Assembly (NCBI GenBank): GCA_030688705.1
Contig: JAUYJH010000062.1
Span: 1 to 24,421 of the forward strand
Source of the DNA: Deltaproteobacteria bacterium
GTDB lineage: Bacteria; UBA10199; SPLOWO2-01-44-7
Direction: 5' to 3'
DNA: 24,421 nt
The notes beneath the pieces were generated by a model, which worked only from the letters and a program-made list of their open reading frames with translations, searched no databases and was not told the DNA's origin. Shown here piece after piece: positions 1 through 7,876 of the stretch. Numbering within the stretch: the first letter of the stretch is position 1; each line of letters begins with the position of its first letter. The position numbers and the translations under genes are program-made.

Positions 1-1
1 T

Positions 2-208
2 GTATTGTATTTGCGGTCGACCAACGAAGAGAAGCGTGAAATCCTCAATTTGGTCCAATCGAACTGCCGGTTGAGACGTGGAACTCTCGAATATTCCTTG
101 AAAAATCCGTTCAACTGGATGGCCGAATGGGCCTCAAATCCACTAGTGTTCGGGGGCGTGGATTCGAACCACGACGAGCAGAGTCAGAGTCTGCAATCCT
201 ACCGTTAG
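2..208 (+). CDS. Serine site-specific recombinase, C-terminal end (partial)
   Basis: The reading frame is open from the left edge of the window, so only about the last 68 residues are present and the real start lies outside. The text LRSTNEEKREILNLVQSNC followed by a basic strand and a KNPFNWMAEW segment resembles the C-terminal region of large serine recombinases, where an 'EEKREIL.LV.SNC' helix precedes a 'KPFD' motif. Such enzymes integrate and excise phages and integrative elements. The catalytic serine domain is not in the window. The frame does not stop until a TAG at 206-208, inside the antisense of the tRNA-Gln gene, so the last 20 or so residues are tRNA-encoded. This is expected when an element has inserted at the 3' end of a tRNA gene and the recombinase sits at the junction. 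The assignment rests on a short segment, and the call is moderate. Confidence 0.6.
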   Translation, partial: VLYLRSTNEEKREILNLVQSNCRLRRGTLEYSLKNPFNWMAEWASNPLVFGGVDSNHDEQSQSLQSYR

Positions 209-219
209 ATGACCCCCGA
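149..219 (-). tRNA. tRNA-Gln (anticodon CUG)
   Basis: Read on the minus strand, the 7-bp acceptor stem TCGGGGG pairs with CCCCCGA. A D arm follows with AACGGTAGG in its loop. The anticodon arm is GCAGA-CTCTGAC-TCTGC, which places CTG in the anticodon positions, and a T arm carries the invariant GGTTCGAATCC. The discriminator base is A at 149. The following bases read CAC, so CCA is not encoded and must be added after transcription. The U1-A72 pair together with CUG fits glutamine. The gene is 71 nt, with a compact variable loop. Confidence 0.95.
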
Positions 220-248
220 AAAACAAAGCAAAAACAATGGGTTATCTA

Positions 249-277
249 TATATAATTTCTATTTCGATGGCAAGCAA
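249..277 (-). promoter_or_regulatory. Sigma-70-type promoter for tRNA-Gln
   Basis: On the minus strand, TTGCTT (277-272) is followed by a 17-nt spacer and TATATA (254-249). The predicted start is near 242, leaving a leader of about 20 nt before the tRNA 5' end at 219. The spacing is optimal and the -10 region lies in an AT-rich run. Confidence 0.65.
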
Positions 278-337
278 CTTTTTCTCCTTTTCTGACGATA
301 ACAATAATGGGTAGAATCACTCCCCTTGGGACTCAAA

Positions 338-1507
338 ATGGAATCGAAAAAGGTCACACAAGAAGAGAATATTTACCTCAATTATGAAGAGGGGGTTTGT
401 GAAGCGCCGCCGCCCGCCGCGGAAAATCTGGCCGTAAAAACCCCCACCGAGCATCTCGATTTTGACAAGAATGTTTGTACCGCGGAACCCTTAAATTATT
501 CCATCCAGCCGGGAAAAGACGATCAATTTATTTTTGAACCCCAGCCGAAAGCGGTTGCGAAAACAGAAGAGAAAAAAAGCATCGAAAAATCGGCGGAGCG
601 TTTTGGTGAAGAGCCTCAACCGGTGCGCCGTGTCGCTTTGAAAAAGGCACCGGAAGAAGAAACGGTTTTTGTCGGCGCTATGGCTTATGCCGCCGCCGCA
701 CCGTCTTCCGCCACTGCCGTTGCTCCAGAATCTTCTCATCCGCTTTCCGCTCCCGCGTCTGCGCTCCCTTTCAAAGGCGCCGTAATTTTTCTTGGAATAG
801 AAACGACATCGCCGTCTGAAAACGCGACACGAGCGCGCCGGGAAAGGGGAGAGGGACAACCCATCACAGAACCTGTCTTGGAATCGGAAAGAGCCCTCTT
901 GGCGATCGGTTTTGCAAGAAATGAAGCCATCTCAATTTCAGAAGGAACAGGCATTGCGATACCCGCTCTTTCATCGCCGCTTGTACTTGTGCAGGAAACG
1001 GCCGCCCAATATCTGGGAATACCCTTGGCGCAAATGACGGAAGCCGGTTTGCCATCGGCCGCTTCGGCATCGACGGTGCGGGAAGGCGAAAAAGAACCGG
1101 TCTTGTATAACGGCATGCCCTACGCTTTGCTGGCCTCCGAAACAATTTATGTTTCCCTTTTTGTCTTGAACAGCGAAAATCGCGAGACCCGTTCCCACCA
1201 GCCGGTTTTCAACGATGCGCAAAGCCTGTTGGTTCTTTTGTCGCAAACCTCGCCTGACGAAGGTTCTTTTCAGACGCCATTGGTTGTTTTGCACCCCGCC
1301 ATGCTCCCTTTAGAGACGACACGCACGCCTCTTTTTAATCTTGGGCGCGGCGCCGTCAGCTCTGAATCAGAACGGGTTGTTGCCCGCGCGGAGGCTCAAG
1401 GATCCAAAAACAACAACGGACAGCAGGGCGGTAACGGTCAGAACAAACAAGACGGTGAACCTTCCCATGAGTTTGAGTTTGTGGACGATCTACAGCCCCA
1501 AGTCTAG
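338..1507 (+). CDS. Unrecognised Ala/Pro/Glu-rich protein
   Basis: I do not recognise this 389-residue protein. The ATG at 338 is preferred over a TTG at 326 in the same frame; neither has a strong ribosome binding site. No signal peptide or membrane segment is visible. The N-terminal third is charged and low in complexity, with many Pro, Ala, Glu and Lys residues and an Ala-rich stretch near residue 120. The middle alternates hydrophobic and small residues, suggesting some folded beta structure (for example PLVLVQETAAQYLGIPL). The C-terminus turns Asn/Gln/Gly-rich and ends in an acidic tail. Its last 18 bp overlap the convergent end of plsB. The base composition matches the neighbours, and the frame is long with no frameshift, so I believe it is expressed, but no function can be assigned. 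Confidence 0.6.
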   Translation: MESKKVTQEENIYLNYEEGVCEAPPPAAENLAVKTPTEHLDFDKNVCTAEPLNYSIQPGKDDQFIFEPQPKAVAKTEEKKSIEKSAERFGEEPQPVRRVALKKAPEEETVFVGAMAYAAAAPSSATAVAPESSHPLSAPASALPFKGAVIFLGIETTSPSENATRARRERGEGQPITEPVLESERALLAIGFARNEAISISEGTGIAIPALSSPLVLVQETAAQYLGIPLAQMTEAGLPSAASASTVREGEKEPVLYNGMPYALLASETIYVSLFVLNSENRETRSHQPVFNDAQSLLVLLSQTSPDEGSFQTPLVVLHPAMLPLETTRTPLFNLGRGAVSSESERVVARAEAQGSKNNNGQQGGNGQNKQDGEPSHEFEFVDDLQPQV

Positions 1508-4090
1508 CAGTGTTGATAATTCCCTCTGCAGTTTTTTCGCCGTTTCCGATTCCGAGGCAAAAAGCCCCAGCGCCTGGAACGCCTGGATCGCGTTTTCAAA
1601 CGTCGCTTGCGAGACGGCCTCTGGATATTGAATCTCTCCCAGCATCAGCTGATGTTTGCCATGGGTCAGCATGGCTTTGGTGAGTTCTTTGGCGTTATCG
1701 GGGTAGATGGGGCGCAAGAGATAGGTCTTCCACGCGATGTAATAGGCTTCGATAAAGTTGCGGATCAGCATGGAGAAATCTTTCAAAAGAGGGCGGCCTT
1801 CGCGCAGCAGACGCATTTCTCCGTCGTGATACTCGACCGCTTTTCTCTCCTGCAGATAACAGCACAATTTGTCCAGATGCTCTTCCAGCGCGCGGCGGGT
1901 GCTGAAACGAAATTCGTAATAAAAAATCCGCTGAAAAAAAGCGAATGCATCCACGAGGTTTTTCACCAAAAAGGTTTCTGATTTTCTGGAAAGAAGCAGA
2001 TTGCACCAGAGCGAAAGAGAGACAAAATAATGGATGGAGACGTTTTTGAAAAAGTCGAGCTCCAGACGTTTTTCAGGCGGAATTTCATAGAACGTCTCAT
2101 CCAGCCCCATATGTTTTTTGATGAGGCCCGTCGATGCGAACTGATGGATCGCCTCTTTGTAGGCCCCATCCGGGCTTTTGGCGAGCGTGTCGGAGAGCTT
2201 GATCTGTTTCCATTGCAGGTAGTGAAGCAGTTCTTTAAAAACAGACTCCGTTTTGTGGTCCTCGGCCCCCCTTCTGGAAGTAATCAAAAGGGCGGAAGCC
2301 GCCAGGGCCTGCGGGATCACCACCACCTGTTTGTTGATGGCGTGGCAGATGTGGCTCGCCAGCGTTTCGACGATTTTCGGTTTTTTTTCATCCCACGCGC
2401 CCTCCTGAATTTCGCGGGCGACTTCTTGCCAAGAGATCGGGTTGTCAAAATTGACGTAAATTTTTCCGTAGCGCCCCTTAAGATAGCGTGTCAGTTTTAA
2501 GAGGTCCGTTGTTTTCTCTTTTGGTTTTGGAGCCCCTTCCATTTCGGAAAGATATGATTTTTGTTCCAGCACCCGGTCATAGGTGATGCTGACCGGAACA
2601 AACTGGATATCCGGCAGGGATCCCTTGCGCATGACCTCGGAATACATCGAGAGCATTCCCATTTTTGGGCTTTTCAGTTTGCCGCTCCGCGAACGCCCCC
2701 CCTCGATGAAAAATTCCTGCAGATAACCCTCTTCAAGCAATACTTTAAGATAGGTTTGAAATACCTTTTTATAAAGGGCGTTTCCAGAAAAACTCCGGCG
2801 CATAAAAAAAGCGCCGCAGTGGCGGAAATAATAGCCCAAAGGCCAAAAGGAGAGGTTGATTCCGGCCGCCACGTAAGGGACCACGATATCGTTGAAGTAG
2901 CAGGTATGGGCCATCAGAAGATAATCGATATGGGAGCGGTGGTTTGGGACCAAAATGGTGGGGCCTTTGCTTAAAACCTGTTTCAGTTTTTTTAAACCTT
3001 CCGGGTCGATCAAAACCCCTTCGTAGAAATTTTTCAGAATCCAATCGACGATTTTGGCGCCGAATTCGATGTAGGAATAGCGGACATCGGCGGCTATCTC
3101 TTTGCCGTAACGCCAAGCCAGCCTCTTCACCGAATGGAGCGGTTTGTTTTTTTCTTTCGCGATTTCATAGAGGGTGCGGGAGAGTTCTTCGTCTTCAAAA
3201 ATGCGGTCCAGAAACCAGCTGCGCGGGCGTATCAATGGGCCGGTCAGGGTCTTTTTTTCGATTTCAAGAGAGCCGACGATTTTTTTGTACAATTCCTGCT
3301 CCGAAAAATTATCCAGCGCGATCGGCTCGCCGAAACGGACGCGGGCCCGTTTTCTAAAATGTTTAAAAAAGAGGATCAGCTTGCGCCAGCGCCCCGGATA
3401 TTCCGTCTCTCCGAAAAGATTTTCAAACAGGGATGGTTTTTCCCTCCTGGGGCGTTTGTCCCAGACCAGTTGCAGGGGGACGACGAAAATCGGTTTTTGA
3501 ACATCGGCGGACTCCAAAAGGACCCTCAAAAAATCGCGGCTGGGGGTGGAGAGTTGGCCGGCATCTCCGGCGTCCAGAGAAAAAAGAAGGCTTTTTTGTT
3601 CGCTCAAAAGGCTTTTGACGTAACCCGAAAGAAGGGGGTGGGGGAACTCTCCAAATTGCGCCAGAAAACGCGTTCTCTGGGCGTAACTGTTCCTGATTTC
3701 CTTTAAGGGGAGCCATCGTCGAATCCGAAGGAGATTGTTAAACTGGGCCTTGGGAAAACCTTGTGCCGCGATAATTTCGTTAAAAACATTATAGTCCAGC
3801 TGTCCCAGATTGACGGTGACGTAGACGAACGTCCCCAAAGGCATTTTGGCCCGGATGGCCTCCAGATTGGTTTCATCGACCTGTACGTGAGGCACCACCC
3901 GCCTCAAGATGCGGCGATGCACAAAATTCTCCTCGTTAAACATGCAGCCGCAATACAGCTTGGTGAGGGCGGCGGTGTCGGGAACCGGCTGATTCTCCTC
4001 CAGGGAATGCAGGCCCAACAATCTTTGCAGAGCGCTCAACAGCCATTCCAGCCGTGTCGGGTTGGCAATTTGCATGGTTCTTTTATGCAT
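1490..4090 (-). CDS. plsB: Glycerol-3-phosphate 1-O-acyltransferase PlsB
   Basis: PlsB transfers the first acyl chain to sn-glycerol-3-phosphate, giving lysophosphatidate at the inner membrane and starting phospholipid synthesis. At 866 residues this has the length of the large PlsB family, not the small PlsC/PlsY enzymes. The acyltransferase blocks are clear: block I NHRSHIDYLL with the HX4D pair at about H384 and D389, block III FIEGGRSRSG at about 461-470, and block IV VPVSITYD at about 498-505. The long N-terminal region before residue 370 and the helical C-terminus are typical. The first ATG at 4090 is used; an ATG five codons later (4075) is equally possible, and neither has a good ribosome binding site. 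The gene is divergent from mutL, only 40 bp away, and overlaps the preceding gene tail to tail. Confidence 0.93.
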   Translation of the reverse strand: MHKRTMQIANPTRLEWLLSALQRLLGLHSLEENQPVPDTAALTKLYCGCMFNEENFVHRRILRRVVPHVQVDETNLEAIRAKMPLGTFVYVTVNLGQLDYNVFNEIIAAQGFPKAQFNNLLRIRRWLPLKEIRNSYAQRTRFLAQFGEFPHPLLSGYVKSLLSEQKSLLFSLDAGDAGQLSTPSRDFLRVLLESADVQKPIFVVPLQLVWDKRPRREKPSLFENLFGETEYPGRWRKLILFFKHFRKRARVRFGEPIALDNFSEQELYKKIVGSLEIEKKTLTGPLIRPRSWFLDRIFEDEELSRTLYEIAKEKNKPLHSVKRLAWRYGKEIAADVRYSYIEFGAKIVDWILKNFYEGVLIDPEGLKKLKQVLSKGPTILVPNHRSHIDYLLMAHTCYFNDIVVPYVAAGINLSFWPLGYYFRHCGAFFMRRSFSGNALYKKVFQTYLKVLLEEGYLQEFFIEGGRSRSGKLKSPKMGMLSMYSEVMRKGSLPDIQFVPVSITYDRVLEQKSYLSEMEGAPKPKEKTTDLLKLTRYLKGRYGKIYVNFDNPISWQEVAREIQEGAWDEKKPKIVETLASHICHAINKQVVVIPQALAASALLITSRRGAEDHKTESVFKELLHYLQWKQIKLSDTLAKSPDGAYKEAIHQFASTGLIKKHMGLDETFYEIPPEKRLELDFFKNVSIHYFVSLSLWCNLLLSRKSETFLVKNLVDAFAFFQRIFYYEFRFSTRRALEEHLDKLCCYLQERKAVEYHDGEMRLLREGRPLLKDFSMLIRNFIEAYYIAWKTYLLRPIYPDNAKELTKAMLTHGKHQLMLGEIQYPEAVSQATFENAIQAFQALGLFASESETAKKLQRELSTLLDLGL

Positions 4091-4130
4091 TTTTTCTTGA
4101 AGTTTCGCAACTCTTTGCTAGGGGTCTCTT

Positions 4131-5894
4131 ATGCCTCCCATTCATATTTTGCCGCCGAATTTGGCCGACAAGATCGCCGCGGGCGAGGTGGTGGAACGCC
4201 CGGCGTCGGTCGTTAAAGAATTGATGGAAAATGCCCTTGATTCCGGAGCCACGCACATTCGGCTGGATGTCTCGAAAAAACCGAGCGACGCGCTCACCGT
4301 TTCGGACAACGGCTGCGGGATGAGCCTTGAAGAGGCGTGTCTCTCCATTCAACGCCACGCCACGAGTAAAATTCTGGAAGAAGCCGATCTTTTTTCCATC
4401 CGCACGCTGGGGTTTAGGGGCGAGGCGCTCCCTTCCATTGCCGCCGTTTCCAAAATGGCCATGGAATCCAAGGCGAAAGAAGGGGGGTCGGAAGGGGTCA
4501 CTCTTATCATCGAGGGGGGAAAGTTGCTGGAGGCCCGTCCCGCCGGTGTTCCCGATGGAACGCGGATTATCGTGAAAGAAATTTTTTACAACACCCCCGC
4601 CCGTTTGAAATTTCTGAAATCGGATGGGGTGGAGTTGGGTCACGTTGAGGATACTTTTATCCGGTTGGCTCTTTCAAGACTCGATTGCGCTTTTGATTAT
4701 TCCGCGGGGGGTGTTTTGAAAATTTCCTGCGCCGCGGGGGGGGATCCCTTGGCACGTCTGCATGCCTGTCTTGGAAAAGATTTTGTGGCCGATGCCGTGG
4801 CCTTTGAGGAGAGGCACCCGGAACTCTCTCTCAAGGGCTGGATTGTTCATCCGCGCCAAACCGGATCGAGCGCCAATGACATCCATTTTTATTTGAACGG
4901 CCGTTTTTTGCGTGATCGGATGCTGCAGCATGCTCTCACCGCGGGCTTCAGCGATTTTCTGATGAAGGGGCGCTATCCCAAGGCATTGTTGTATCTGCAG
5001 ATGGACCCAAGGGAGGTCGATGTGAATGTCCACCCCGCCAAGCGCGAGGTCCGCTTTGTCAAGCCGCAGATCATCCATGAATTTGTGGCCAAGGCGGTTA
5101 AAAAAGTTTTGCAGAAAAAGATTTATGCGGTGGATGAAGGCGGATTGGAAAAACAAGCCGGCCTTCCGGATGATGAGGGACCGGCATATTTTTCGGGTCG
5201 GCCCGAAAAATTGCCTTATCCCTCGGCGATTTTGTCTTCATATCCCGGATGTGAAAATCGCCTGCGTGAAATCCCTCATCATCCGGAAAGCAGGCCGGAT
5301 ATATCAAAACCCATTTCTTTCAAAGACATCAAAATCATCGGATCATTTTATGATACCTATATCCTCTGCGAAGCTGTCGGCGGAAAATTGATTCTCATCG
5401 ATCAGCACGCGGCGCATGAACGGATCGGGTTTGAAAAGTTGAAGAAGAATTTGGGGGGCAAAAATGCGGCACAGCGGCTTTTGGTCCCCATCACTTGGGA
5501 GACCAACGCCAGACAGGCCGGTTTCTTGCAAACCTATTTGGGCGATCTGCGGGAAGCGGGCATTGAGATTGAACCCTTCGGACAAAACACTTTTGTCATC
5601 AAAGCCGTTCCGGCTTTGCTTCAGGAAGCGAAGATGGCGCCATTGCTCGACGCGATTGTGCGGGAGTTGGAAGAGGTGGGGGCTTCGCGTGCGATGGGAA
5701 ACGCGATGGACCTTGTCTTAAAAACAATGGCCTGTCACACAATGGTTCGTGCAAAAGATAAATTGTCTCTGGAAGAGATGCGGCATCTGTTGATAGAGAT
5801 GGACGAATATCACGCCACCCACTGCCCCCACGGCCGCCCCACCGCGGTTGAACTGACGCTTGGCGAAATAGAAAAGTGGTTCAAGCGGACTTAA
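4131..5894 (+). CDS. mutL: DNA mismatch repair protein MutL with endonuclease motifs
   Basis: This 587-residue protein has the GHKL ATPase N-terminus of MutL: ELMENALDSGA (about 30-40), DNGCGM (59-64), ATSK (77-80) and GFRGEAL (94-100). The C-terminal dimerisation domain carries the metal-binding nuclease signature DQHA-X2-E-X4-E, starting at about residue 424, plus ACH near the end, CPHGRP (565-570) and a terminal FKR. These are the motifs of MutL proteins that nick DNA themselves, as in bacteria lacking MutH, so this organism probably repairs mismatches by the MutH-independent route. An AGGGG sits about 7 nt before the ATG. About 100 residues between the two domains form a variable linker. 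It is divergent from plsB and convergent with the glutaredoxin gene. Confidence 0.96.
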   Translation: MPPIHILPPNLADKIAAGEVVERPASVVKELMENALDSGATHIRLDVSKKPSDALTVSDNGCGMSLEEACLSIQRHATSKILEEADLFSIRTLGFRGEALPSIAAVSKMAMESKAKEGGSEGVTLIIEGGKLLEARPAGVPDGTRIIVKEIFYNTPARLKFLKSDGVELGHVEDTFIRLALSRLDCAFDYSAGGVLKISCAAGGDPLARLHACLGKDFVADAVAFEERHPELSLKGWIVHPRQTGSSANDIHFYLNGRFLRDRMLQHALTAGFSDFLMKGRYPKALLYLQMDPREVDVNVHPAKREVRFVKPQIIHEFVAKAVKKVLQKKIYAVDEGGLEKQAGLPDDEGPAYFSGRPEKLPYPSAILSSYPGCENRLREIPHHPESRPDISKPISFKDIKIIGSFYDTYILCEAVGGKLILIDQHAAHERIGFEKLKKNLGGKNAAQRLLVPITWETNARQAGFLQTYLGDLREAGIEIEPFGQNTFVIKAVPALLQEAKMAPLLDAIVRELEEVGASRAMGNAMDLVLKTMACHTMVRAKDKLSLEEMRHLLIEMDEYHATHCPHGRPTAVELTLGEIEKWFKRT

Positions 5895-5910
5895 GGCCGT
5901 GCAAGATTAT

Positions 5911-6150
5911 TTATAAATTGAGTTTACCCGCTTTGTCCATGTTAGCCAGATCGTCAAAGCCGCCAATCGGTTTTTCATCGATAAAAATCTGGGGCACGGT
6001 TTTTCTTCCGGTTGTTTTGACAAGCCATTCCCTTTTGGCATCGTCTTCGGTGATATCCACCTCTTCAAACGGAATTTTTTTCGACTCCAAAAGCGCCTTG
6101 GCTTTTTTGCAATAGCCGCAGTAATCCGCGGTATAAATTTTGATTTTCAT
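5911..6150 (-). CDS. Glutaredoxin (GrxC type)
   Basis: This is a 79-residue dithiol glutaredoxin. The active site CGYC is at residues 11-14, the cis-Pro motif TVPQIFI follows at about 52-58, and GGFDDL completes the glutathione-binding surface. It reduces disulfides and mixed disulfides in the cytoplasm at the expense of glutathione or a related thiol. The ATG at 6150 is chosen over an upstream in-frame start because AGGAGA lies just ahead of it and the family normally begins directly at the first strand. Its ATG overlaps the TGA of the upstream metallo-beta-lactamase-fold gene (ATGA), so the two are probably translated from one message. It meets mutL end to end with a 16-bp gap. Confidence 0.93.
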   Translation of the reverse strand: MKIKIYTADYCGYCKKAKALLESKKIPFEEVDITEDDAKREWLVKTTGRKTVPQIFIDEKPIGGFDDLANMDKAGKLNL

Positions 6151-7097
6151 GGCATCTCCTCCATGGGGTCTGGTATCTCCGGTGCGGCGCATTTGTCAAT
6201 GGCATAGGGTTTGATTTCGTAGGTGCCGCCGTTTATTACGATGCAGATTGAACCGTTTTTTGTTTGATGGAGTTCAATGCCGGCCTTTTGATAGCGCGCG
6301 ACAACGGAAGGGTGGGGGTGAAAAAAATCATTTTGGGCCCCCGCGGAAATAATGGCCGCTTCGGGCTTTAGAATTTCCAAAAAAGCGGGATTGGAACTGG
6401 TGTGGCTGCCGTGGTGGGAGACTTTCATAATATCCACATCGCCAATCAGCGGGGCCAGCGGCGTTTCCAGATCGATTGTTTGATAGGGTGGATTGCCGCC
6501 GCCTCCGGTCAAATCACCGCCGGTGAAATAGCGAAAATCGCCGTATTCCAGAACCAAGGCGATGCTTCTGGCATTTTCGTCGTCTTCAACAAACGGCGTG
6601 AAGTCGGCTTCTCCAATGTGTCCGTTAACCCCGATAATTTTCAGAACGCCCCCCTCAAGCGGCAGAAACTCCCCGATTTGCGCCGAGTCCCTGTCGATGA
6701 TTTTGGCTTGGGCGGCCACCTTGTCTTTGAGAATTTCCGCGAGGCTTCCGTTGTGGTCGAGGTGATTGTGAGAAATGAGAATGGTGTTAATAGCTGTAAT
6801 CTCCATCTCTTTGGCTATTTTTAAGACGGCTTGCGCCCCGGTTTGCGGCGGCCCGGTGTCGATCAGCATTGTTTCGCCGTCCGGCGCGATTAACAGTGAC
6901 GCGTCTCCCTGCCCGACGTCGATATGGATGATGCGGAAGGCGGGGTTGTTTTCGGACGAAGAATCTTGTGCGGCGAGGAGAGCGGTTCTTGCAGGTTGAT
7001 GCATCGAAGGCGGCGGCACCAAAGGCCCGCATCCCGCCAAGATTGTCAAGATTGTCATTCCCGCGAAAGCGGGAATCCATCGTAGCAGATTCAACAT
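6147..7097 (-). CDS. ComEC/Rec2-like metallo-beta-lactamase-fold hydrolase, predicted lipoprotein
   Basis: A 316-residue protein with a metallo-beta-lactamase fold: HIDVGQGDASLL, LIDTG, the metal motif HNHLDH (H110, H112, D114, H115), a FTGGD aspartate and the KVSHHGS histidine. This pattern matches the stand-alone relatives of the C-terminal domain of ComEC, several of which are nucleases; the substrate here is unknown. The N-terminus looks like a lipoprotein signal: an Arg, a hydrophobic run and the lipobox LAGC with Cys at about 23, then a Pro/Ser-rich linker. The hydrophobic run is encoded by a dispersed palindromic repeat (7054-7080). ATG 7097 is chosen; a TTG at 7103 is in the same frame and no good ribosome binding site precedes either. 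The gene's stop overlaps the glutaredoxin start. Confidence 0.85.
   Translation of the reverse strand: MLNLLRWIPAFAGMTILTILAGCGPLVPPPSMHQPARTALLAAQDSSSENNPAFRIIHIDVGQGDASLLIAPDGETMLIDTGPPQTGAQAVLKIAKEMEITAINTILISHNHLDHNGSLAEILKDKVAAQAKIIDRDSAQIGEFLPLEGGVLKIIGVNGHIGEADFTPFVEDDENARSIALVLEYGDFRYFTGGDLTGGGGNPPYQTIDLETPLAPLIGDVDIMKVSHHGSHTSSNPAFLEILKPEAAIISAGAQNDFFHPHPSVVARYQKAGIELHQTKNGSICIVINGGTYEIKPYAIDKCAAPEIPDPMEEMP
7054..7080. repeat. Dispersed palindromic repeat (ATTCCCGC-GAAA-GCGGGAAT)
   Basis: The perfect 8-bp stem ATTCCCGC (7057-7064) / GCGGGAAT (7069-7076) encloses a GAAA loop, flanked by GTC and CCAT as in a repeat type seen in many bacterial genomes. Here it is translated in frame as WIPAFAGMT and forms the core of the lipoprotein leader of the minus-strand gene. 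Confidence 0.8.
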
Positions 7098-7237
7098 TAT
7101 CAAAAGTCATTGCAAACAACGTGCCGCGTCTTTGTGAAAAAAAGCCGTCCTTTTTATGACAAGCGACCGATTCGCGTCAGCCGGCGACGAAAATTGATCA
7201 CCATGGAAACGCGACGGCCATTTGGAGCTGATTACAG

Positions 7238-7254
7238 TTGGCACCGGTTTTGCT
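7238..7254 (+). promoter_or_regulatory. Possible sigma-54 promoter
   Basis: TTGGCACCGGTTTTGCT matches the -24/-12 consensus (YTGGCACGrNNNTTGCW) at all but one defined position, with GG at 7240-7241 and GC at 7252-7253. Transcription would start near 7265, only about 3 nt before the ATG of the export gene, which would make the message almost leaderless. That is unusual, so a chance match is possible. Confidence 0.35.
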
Positions 7255-7267
7255 TTTGCACAGGTTC

Positions 7268-7876
7268 ATGCGGGGGAGAGCCATTTTAATTTGCGCGATT
7301 GTTTTTTGGGCAGGCGGTGCCGTTGCTCAAGAGAGAGTTCCCCCCATCGAAATAGTTTCCCAAAAAGCTCTTGCCTATGCCCGTCTTGATCCCGCGACCA
7401 TCTCGGGATGGAGAAAAAATATCCGCAAGGCGCCGATTCTTCCCCGTCTTCAATTTGGCTACGAGAGGCGGATTCGCGATTATGTGAATGTCGATATTCA
7501 GGATACCGTGGCGGTCAATTCCAGCGGGATCACTGTGGGGCCGGCCCAGCAACAGCAGGTGCAAAATCTCGACAATAACAACAATTTTGAGGTGAAGGCG
7601 ATCTGGTATCTCGATCAGCTTCTCTTTTCTCAGGACGATGTTGACATCAGCGCCGAAGCCCGCGAGTTGGCCCGGGAGCGGGAGCGGATTTTGGGACAGG
7701 TGCGGCAGTTTTATTTCAAACGGGAAAGGATCACGCGTGAAATGGGGGCGCTTAAAAAAATGGGAGGGACAGGGATGGAATGGGAATTGAAGCGGTTGGA
7801 ATTGGCCGAAGCGACCGCCGCCCTGGATAATCTTACGGGTGGTTGGTTTGGGGCCGCGTTCGGGGGGGAGGGATGA
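7268..7876 (+). CDS. Unrecognised exported protein
   Basis: I do not recognise the family of this 202-residue protein. The ATG at 7268 gives a clean signal peptide: MRGRA, a hydrophobic core, then AVA before QE, so signal peptidase I probably cleaves after residue 20 and the protein is periplasmic or outer-membrane. A TTG 30 bp upstream would spoil the leader. The first half of the mature part has short amphipathic strands (PRLQFGYERR, EVKAIWYLDQLLF) separated by an Asn/Gln-rich loop. The second half (about residues 120-190) is a charged helix rich in Arg and Glu, likely coiled coil. Its TGA overlaps the ATG of the next lipoprotein gene (ATGA at 7873-7876), so the two are probably coupled in translation and may act together. 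Confidence 0.75.
   Translation: MRGRAILICAIVFWAGGAVAQERVPPIEIVSQKALAYARLDPATISGWRKNIRKAPILPRLQFGYERRIRDYVNVDIQDTVAVNSSGITVGPAQQQQVQNLDNNNNFEVKAIWYLDQLLFSQDDVDISAEARELARERERILGQVRQFYFKRERITREMGALKKMGGTGMEWELKRLELAEATAALDNLTGGWFGAAFGGEG

Noticed and set aside
4091..4130. Promoters in the 40-bp plsB-mutL gap
   Set aside because: A TTGAAG is present but no -10 sequence at acceptable spacing; nothing could be supported.
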